From NCBI GenBank assembly GCA_014382645.1, contig JACNJI010000366.1, forward strand, positions 1 through 6,614: a DNA stretch of 6,614 nt. The letters are read 5' to 3'. Origin of the DNA: Verrucomicrobiota bacterium (GTDB taxonomy: Bacteria; Verrucomicrobiota; Verrucomicrobiia; Opitutales; Seribacteraceae). Both the position numbers and the translations under genes were made by a program. The notes beneath the pieces were generated by a model. The model had not been told where the DNA came from, made no database searches, and worked only from the letters and a program-made list of their open reading frames with translations. Below are positions 1 through 4,548 of this stretch, one piece after another (position 1 is the first letter of the stretch; every line of letters starts with the position of its first letter).

Positions 1-58
1 TCACGATCAGGACGGAATGCCCAACCATAAAAGCGAGGTCTAGGAAGGAGTAGAGCAC
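1..58 (-). CDS. Possible N-terminus of a membrane protein (partial, runs off left edge)
   Basis: An open frame starts with GTG at 58 and runs off the window, giving MLYSFLDLAFMVGHSVLIV, a mostly hydrophobic stretch that would suit a first transmembrane helix. A GGA lies seven bases before the GTG and could serve as a weak ribosome binding site; an ATG at 28 is an alternative start. The frame begins 45 bases after the stop of the uracil phosphoribosyltransferase gene and on the same strand, so it could be the next gene of that transcript. Only 19 codons are visible and no family can be named. It may equally be chance reading frame in intergenic DNA. Confidence 0.3.
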   Translation of the reverse strand, partial: MLYSFLDLAFMVGHSVLIV

Positions 59-103
59 GCCACGTTCCGGAGGTGTGGTTCGGCTTGCCCGCCAATGCTC
101 CCG

Positions 104-889
104 CTAAACGAAGGAATTGTTGATGATTTCACCTAATCCACCCGCTCCCGGTACGATGTAGTGACACTCGTTCAAGCCCTTTTCCTCGTCCCATCGTTCG
201 CCGGGGATAGTCGCCAACACCTCCTCCTTGCTCAGACCGCGATCTACCCGCAAGGCGTAGACGGTGACGTCGGGGAAGTCCGTGGTGATGCGTCGGAGGT
301 ACTCGGGAGTAATGATCAGGTGAGCGCAGATCACCTTTCGCGGCGTACCCTCGACTACGTCGCGATATATGCCGATGGCGTCGGCGATGGATGAACCCGT
401 GGCCCCCATCGGGTCGGGAAACAGGAGCAAGGCGTCCTCGACGTCGCCGCCGATCTTGTTGCCCGAGACGTCGGTGCCGATCACTTGCTCGTTCTTGTCG
501 ACTTTGCGGTTGATGAAGACGTGATCGATGCGAGATTTGCTGGAGTCGAGGACTTCATTGGCCTCATCGAAGCAGACCTCGGATGGGATCATTCCGGCTC
601 GCGCGAGGTCGACGATGACCCAGCGGGCTTGGTCGTCGAGAACTTTGGTTTGCAGCGTCCCCTTGGGGGTAAAGGTCGCCATGCGCGTGTCGACGGTGAT
701 GTCTTTTTCTCCATTTTCCCGATCGAGGATGAGCGAGAAGAGGGAGGAGTAGAGCCGCCTGACGATTCGGTTGATCTGTGGTTGGAAGGTGTCCTTGGAG
801 CTGAGCTCGGTCAGCAGGGTGTTGAGGTGGAGGGAGTCGAAGACTGTGATGTTTTCTCCGTATCGGTGTTCGAGTAAGTTCGTTCTCAT
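104..889 (-). CDS. upp: Uracil phosphoribosyltransferase family protein
   Basis: This 261-residue protein looks like a cytosolic UPRTase, which converts uracil and PRPP to UMP and pyrophosphate in pyrimidine salvage. The PRPP-binding loop is clear at residues 159-167 (DPMGATGSS, matching the family DPMxATGxS). It is preceded by a hydrophobic strand and an acidic pair (EDALLLFP). The N-terminal helical region (YGENITVFD to LYSSLFSLIL) and the VIVDLARAGMIP segment near residues 91-102 also fit the family. The length is longer than the roughly 208 residues of E. coli Upp. The C-terminus is odd: where the family usually has a PGxGDxGDR uracil-contacting motif, this protein has VPGAGGLGEIINNS. The start is uncertain. 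ATG at 889 is chosen, and an in-frame GTG at 901 would add four residues; neither has a clear Shine-Dalgarno sequence. It follows the DUF1028 gene on the same strand after 52 bp, so co-transcription is likely. A related phosphoribosyltransferase with another base preference is possible. Confidence 0.82.
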   Translation of the reverse strand: MRTNLLEHRYGENITVFDSLHLNTLLTELSSKDTFQPQINRIVRRLYSSLFSLILDRENGEKDITVDTRMATFTPKGTLQTKVLDDQARWVIVDLARAGMIPSEVCFDEANEVLDSSKSRIDHVFINRKVDKNEQVIGTDVSGNKIGGDVEDALLLFPDPMGATGSSIADAIGIYRDVVEGTPRKVICAHLIITPEYLRRITTDFPDVTVYALRVDRGLSKEEVLATIPGERWDEEKGLNECHYIVPGAGGLGEIINNSFV

Positions 890-941
890 GAATGATTTCA
901 CAACAGGATGCTTGGGCGAAAGGCAACCCTTGCGAATGGAT

Positions 942-1703
942 TCATCGTTTGTTCGGGGTTTTGTTCCTGACGGGTGGCGGGAAGACTTTCTTGTGAATGC
1001 GGAGAACGCGTTCCAGTTCCTCGATGGGGTGGGGGTGGTCGTCCACGCGGAGGTCGCGGTATCGATCGTTCAAGCCGGAATAGCCCCAGCCAGCCCGCAC
1101 GATGAGAAGGGCCGCCGATTGCCTGCCGCGCTTGTCGCCTCCCGCCTTTTGGCCGGCCCGCAAGGCGGCGATCAAGCGTTCCGCCAATTCACCCTCGGTT
1201 TTTTCGAAAGTGTCTGCCATTGCGCCGATGACTTCTGGCCCGGTTAGGATGTTTCCCTGCACGGTATAGTCCTTTCCCGTTTTTCCTCCTGCCCAAGATA
1301 GACATTTTTTGCCAGTGAAGGTTGAGGCGTTGCCGTCTGCGGAAACAATGCCAACCTGCCGGTTCTCACGATTACCGTCGGCTTCGGTCATGATCTCGAT
1401 CACTTTCTCGGGGGGCACTCCACGTTCCAGCAACTCCAGTCCGATCGGCCCGTACCGGGTGTTTGCCCATGATTGCGTGGCGATGGCTCCCACGCCCGCC
1501 TTGGCCCACGGTACGACGCTCCCTACTGCCACGAACTTGGATTGCACGGCAATACCTAGTTCACCTGTGGTGGGGTCCCTCGCCACGATCGAGAACGTCG
1601 CCACCACGGGATGCTCAATCTCCTTTGCGTGGCCATTCCCATGCGGGGTAAACCCAGAAACCACGGTTGCCGCCAAAAGAATGATTGTCCTAGTTTTAGC
1701 CAT
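942..1703 (-). CDS. Exported DUF1028 family protein (Ntn-hydrolase-like)
   Basis: This 253-residue protein belongs to the DUF1028 family, whose members are predicted to adopt an Ntn-hydrolase fold and whose substrate is not established. Family signatures are present in order: ATFSIVARDPTTGELGIAVQ (35-54), a VGSVVPWAKAGVGAIATQSW block (60-79), YGPIGLELL (84-92), GNILTGPEVIGAMADTFE (150-167), a GGDKRGRQSAALLIV block (188-202) and DLRVDDHPHPIEEL (217-230). A signal peptide is likely: a basic start (MAKTRT), a hydrophobic run at about 7-18 and small residues before the mature part, so the enzyme probably acts in the periplasm or outside. The ATG at 1703 is the only sensible start. An AGGA lies 14 bases upstream, rather far for an efficient ribosome binding site. 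Family membership is well supported; the reaction is unknown. A UPRTase-family gene lies directly downstream with only a short gap, which hints at a shared transcript but not at a shared pathway. Confidence 0.88.
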   Translation of the reverse strand: MAKTRTIILLAATVVSGFTPHGNGHAKEIEHPVVATFSIVARDPTTGELGIAVQSKFVAVGSVVPWAKAGVGAIATQSWANTRYGPIGLELLERGVPPEKVIEIMTEADGNRENRQVGIVSADGNASTFTGKKCLSWAGGKTGKDYTVQGNILTGPEVIGAMADTFEKTEGELAERLIAALRAGQKAGGDKRGRQSAALLIVRAGWGYSGLNDRYRDLRVDDHPHPIEELERVLRIHKKVFPPPVRNKTPNKR

Positions 1704-1868
1704 ACCAACTTGATGTTTCCTTTGGGTCTGATGCGCAACCTTTCTTGGTTTGCTTGGCGTCTATATCAACGGCATCGTGCTGGGCTTCATGGACACCTGC
1801 CTCGATCACGAAGACACCCGCGAGGAAGTTCGCCGCACGTGGTCGGCATCATTTTGCAGATCACATCG
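1704..1868. other. Intergenic stretch with a short unassigned plus-strand open segment
   Basis: This 165-bp gap separates the tRNA from the DUF1028 gene and should contain the DUF1028 promoter, but I see no clear -35/-10 pair. On the plus strand, a frame opens after a TGA at 1729-1731 and reads through about 1732-1868 as a protein-like segment (core LGVYINGIVLGFMDTCLDHE) with GC-rich third positions. It has no start signal and reads straight into the tRNA. It could be a gene fragment left next to the tRNA or chance. I cannot assign it to a family. Confidence 0.25.
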
Positions 1869-1941
1869 TAGGGGCGCGGGGGCTCGAACCCCGGACAAAT
1901 GGCTTAAGAGGCCACTACTCTACCAACTGAGTTACACCCCC
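1869..1941 (-). tRNA. tRNA-Lys (anticodon CTT)
   Basis: A full 73-nt cloverleaf folds on the minus strand. The acceptor stem is GGGGGTG with CGCCCCT (one G-U at the end and one U-G inside). The D arm is ACTC-AGTTGGTA-GAGT. The anticodon stem is GTGGC/GCCAT around the loop CTCTTAA, with the anticodon CTT at 1908-1906, which reads AAG lysine codons. The variable loop is five bases. The T arm is CGGGG-TTCGAGC-CCCCG. The discriminator is A and the following bases are CGA, so the CCA end is not encoded and must be added by the nucleotidyltransferase. It lies 89 bp after the coiled-coil gene and has no second tRNA beside it in the window. Confidence 0.96.
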
Positions 1942-2030
1942 GCGATATGGATTTTTGTTTTTGCCATAAAAAACCAGACGAATCAACACGAAAGGGTGGA
2001 TGATAGCACACCGTGTCTATGATGGTTTTG

Positions 2031-2795
2031 TCAATGGGAGAGAGTTCGGATAGATTGTTTCTCCTTTTCGGTAAAAGAAACCTTTCCTTGAAAGAATTCC
2101 GCGACTCCTGCCAAAAACAGTAGAACATGGTTCTTTTGGCGGGATTCTTCGGTTTTCAGGGTGTGCTCGACGGTCGCCAGTTTTCGTTTGATTGAAAGAA
2201 CCTTGTCCTCGAACTCCGCTGCATTTCCTTCACGACTGCTGCTTCCGGCTGAGGGAGAGGTAAGCTTTTTGCAAGATTCGGCAAGCGCTGACAAGCTGCC
2301 CGCTGCCTTTTGCAAGTCTTTGGCATCCTCACTCAACTGCAGGGAACTCCTTTCCAAGCGTGCCCTTACCTCGGGCAAAGCTTTGGTTTCCTCCTTGTTC
2401 AAGACCATTCGAAACGTCGCTGCCAATTTTTTCCGCCCCGCGTGAATCTTGGCAAAACGGGTTTCTATTTGCTTGATGCCTGTTGCTGCCTCCTGGATTT
2501 CGCCTTTCGCTATAGCCACCCTGGCCTGTAGCCTTTTCTTTTCCGCTGCCAGCAATTCCTTGCGGCGTTTTTCGGCGGCCGCTGCCGCCTTCTTTCTTTG
2601 CTCGGCCGCCTTGGCTTGCATTTCCTTTCTCTTCTGCGCCTCGGTCTTTTCCTTTCCCTTGTCTTTCCCGTTCTTGTTGTTTTTGTTAGGTTGTTGCGGA
2701 CTTGGTGGTTTATTCACCGTTACTCCAAGCAACTCGGCTTTGGGAAGAGCCACGCTGATGGCGGCGATGAAACAAACGATAATCGTTGTTTTCAT
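2031..2795 (-). CDS. Exported lysine/alanine-rich coiled-coil protein, function unknown
   Basis: This 254-residue protein matches no family I can name. It begins with a likely signal peptide (MKTTIIVCFIAAISVALPKA), so it should be exported. A low-complexity linker rich in Pro, Gln, Asn and Lys follows at 29-50. Residues 51-98 are an almost uninterrupted Lys/Arg/Ala/Glu/Gln helix. Further helical segments with spaced hydrophobic residues (about 99-178) and a Ser-rich break (180-189) lead to a last helix at 193-220. A short hydrophobic patch, VLLFLAGVAEFF (224-235), lies near the end. The ATG at 2795 is chosen over longer options because it places the signal peptide at the start and overlaps the upstream esterase stop as ATGA, typical of translational coupling. 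A GGGG about six bases upstream is only a weak ribosome binding site, which fits coupling. Its role is presumably structural or as a partner to the esterase or adhesin in the envelope; that is inference from context. Confidence 0.85.
   Translation of the reverse strand: MKTTIIVCFIAAISVALPKAELLGVTVNKPPSPQQPNKNNKNGKDKGKEKTEAQKRKEMQAKAAEQRKKAAAAAEKRRKELLAAEKKRLQARVAIAKGEIQEAATGIKQIETRFAKIHAGRKKLAATFRMVLNKEETKALPEVRARLERSSLQLSEDAKDLQKAAGSLSALAESCKKLTSPSAGSSSREGNAAEFEDKVLSIKRKLATVEHTLKTEESRQKNHVLLFLAGVAEFFQGKVSFTEKEKQSIRTLSH
2792..2795 (-). other. ATGA stop/start overlap between esterase and coiled-coil genes
   Basis: The esterase TGA (2794-2792 on the minus strand) shares bases with the ATG (2795-2793) of the coiled-coil gene. 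This arrangement usually lets terminating ribosomes re-initiate on the second gene, and so keeps the two proteins in fixed proportion. It also decides the start of the coiled-coil protein. Confidence 0.85.
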
Positions 2796-4477
2796 TTCTT
2801 GCCCCGGATTGTTCTTGAATCTTTCAGGTAGCTGTCGGCAAGAAATTCTCCAAGCCGAATGATGCCCATGGTGTCGATCACGAGCTTTTTTTCCTGCGGA
2901 GGCAAATCGAATGCTTTGAGGTGAATGATTGCCTTGTCTCCTGCCGCAACTTTTTCGACGTCGGCGACGACATCTAGGTGATTTACCCGCTTGTCGTCTG
3001 TAGGAGCCTGCTGGCTGACAAACCATTTCAGCTTAGGCATGGCCAAGTCCTTTCGGCTTTGGGTGATGATTGCCTGCAACCGTTCGGCGGCTTGCTTGCG
3101 GTAAGGATTAAAGGACATGTCGTTTTCGCCGAGGTGATAAAAAATTCCCACCGGATCTGCCTCGTTACCCTTGTTCGATAGTTCTTTTATGGATTCCTTG
3201 ATGAAGGATATGAATCGTGGGTATAGATTGCGGTCGGCGGCCATGCTTCCTTCGGGTGTCCAATCGATGATTTGCGACCCGCTGTGGGTGAACTTGGCGA
3301 TGGCGATCTTTTCGGTCAGCTTTTCCCTGAGAGTTTCCGCGAAGCTGAGCTCGGGACCGAAGGTGTCGTAGTAATCGACGGGGCCGAGTGGTTCCCATCC
3401 CTCGGATTTCCTGTAACCGCCCCCCAGATTGTATTTATAGGCAATCTTCGAATTGTCCTTCAGGAGAGACTCCTTGCCCTTGAGTTCTTTCAGTTGCTGA
3501 ACGAAGGCGCGTTCACCCTCCATGTTGCGGTGCCCTGCGAGAATGAACAGCTTGATCTTTTCGCCTTTGGGGTATGGCCACTTCTTTAGTGGTCGCGAAA
3601 CTTTCGTTTCCTTCCCGATTGTTCGGAGGTAGGCGTGGGCGTAATTTTCACCGTGCTGGAGTTGGCCCAAGGTCCCGTAGTGGTAATGCAGGCCCGCCCC
3701 TCCGCCGATTTCCACCCCGATGTGCGAGGTGGGCACGTATTCCGCGAGCGGGTCTTCGCGGCACACTTCCTTCTGGCCTTGGCTGATCGCGTACATGCGT
3801 GGTCTCAGGTCCATGCCCCAGATGGTCTTGGTGCAGAGTTCGCCCACGTAGAATTTCAACTTCGGGGTTTTTAGGTCACGTCGCCACTTGGCTAAGAAAT
3901 TCTTCAGGTTTTTCCCATAGTTCGGCATGTAGTCCTTGTTGAACATGTCGTTTTCTCCCTGGTGCCACATGAACCCCTCTATGCGGTACTTCACCTTTTG
4001 CTTGTTCAGTTCGGCTAAGGAGGAACGGATTAGGCTCAGGGCCAACGGGTACATCTTGAACCCAATCGGTTCGTCCGGATTCCAGTCGCCCCCCAAGTGG
4101 GTTCCGCCGGCGGCGCACTTGATGATTGCGATGGGAGTATCGATCGCCCCGGACACCTTTCGGGCAAAGCTCAGTTCGGGACCGACGACATTGTTAACGG
4201 GTTGCAGGTCCACCCAACCCTTGGACTCCATCTTCCCGTCGCGCCCGATTGAATAAGAGAACCTGACCTCTCCCTGGGTTTCTTCCAGACCGGCGAAAGG
4301 TGGAAAGCGCTTGATGTCTTTAACCTTGGAGTCCGAGCCCACCATGTTCGATTGGCCCGCGAAGATGAATACCCTGACCGTGTCGTCGTCTTGCTTGTCT
4401 CTACCTTTGGAGGAGACTCCAAGGGCCAACGTGAATGAAAGCACTAGAACAATCGCCGAAAAAGGTTGCTGTCTCAT
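2792..4477 (-). CDS. Exported tandem SASA-domain (sialate O-acetylesterase / CE6-like) protein with degenerate second domain
   Basis: This 561-residue protein has a signal peptide (about 1-22, hydrophobic core AIVLVLSFTLALG) and two copies of the SASA domain, an SGNH-hydrolase relative that removes O-acetyl groups from sugars. Domain 1 (about 34-285) carries the nucleophile motif GQSNM with Ser43, the WHQGEND block (171-177) and a C-terminal GLHYHYG segment with His266 as the probable catalytic histidine. Domain 2 (about 306-552) keeps the same order of blocks. GPELSFA occurs at 99-105 and again at 374-380, and RRDLKTPKLKFYV is matched by RKDLAMPKLKWFV. However, the nucleophile motif has become GHRNM (Arg317 in place of Ser), WHQGE has become YHLGE, and no C-terminal histidine is visible. 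Domain 2 therefore looks non-catalytic. The start at 4477 is chosen because it gives the signal peptide; upstream codons read into the adhesin tail. It lies 71 bp after the adhesin and overlaps the coiled-coil gene. The substrate (acetylated xylan, sialic acid or algal glycan) cannot be told. Confidence 0.88.
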   Translation of the reverse strand: MRQQPFSAIVLVLSFTLALGVSSKGRDKQDDDTVRVFIFAGQSNMVGSDSKVKDIKRFPPFAGLEETQGEVRFSYSIGRDGKMESKGWVDLQPVNNVVGPELSFARKVSGAIDTPIAIIKCAAGGTHLGGDWNPDEPIGFKMYPLALSLIRSSLAELNKQKVKYRIEGFMWHQGENDMFNKDYMPNYGKNLKNFLAKWRRDLKTPKLKFYVGELCTKTIWGMDLRPRMYAISQGQKEVCREDPLAEYVPTSHIGVEIGGGAGLHYHYGTLGQLQHGENYAHAYLRTIGKETKVSRPLKKWPYPKGEKIKLFILAGHRNMEGERAFVQQLKELKGKESLLKDNSKIAYKYNLGGGYRKSEGWEPLGPVDYYDTFGPELSFAETLREKLTEKIAIAKFTHSGSQIIDWTPEGSMAADRNLYPRFISFIKESIKELSNKGNEADPVGIFYHLGENDMSFNPYRKQAAERLQAIITQSRKDLAMPKLKWFVSQQAPTDDKRVNHLDVVADVEKVAAGDKAIIHLKAFDLPPQEKKLVIDTMGIIRLGEFLADSYLKDSRTIRGKK

Positions 4478-4548
4478 TTGTCTCGAGGATTGAGCCCCGA
4501 AAGCAGGAAGGCAAGCGCCCAATCGGCGTTTCCCGGTAAAAGGAGCGG

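Noticed and set aside
1942..1992. Possible sigma-70 promoter before the tRNA (TTGATT with TATGGC on the minus strand)
   Set aside because: The spacing is about 13 bases and the -10 match is poor, so the call cannot be supported.
1964..2020. Possible terminator after the coiled-coil gene (hairpin at 2003-2020 and a T6 run on the minus strand at about 1966-1971)
   Set aside because: The stem is only seven pairs with a bulged base, and the T run is more than 30 bases away, so it does not form a rho-independent terminator.
2796..3026. Upstream extension of the coiled-coil gene by 77 codons
   Set aside because: The extension overlaps the esterase gene out of frame, is an Arg/His-rich composition typical of shadow frames, and would bury the signal peptide.
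4478..4548. Terminator between adhesin and esterase
   Set aside because: Only a four-pair stem (CGCC/GGCG) is visible and it has no T tract, so read-through is more likely.
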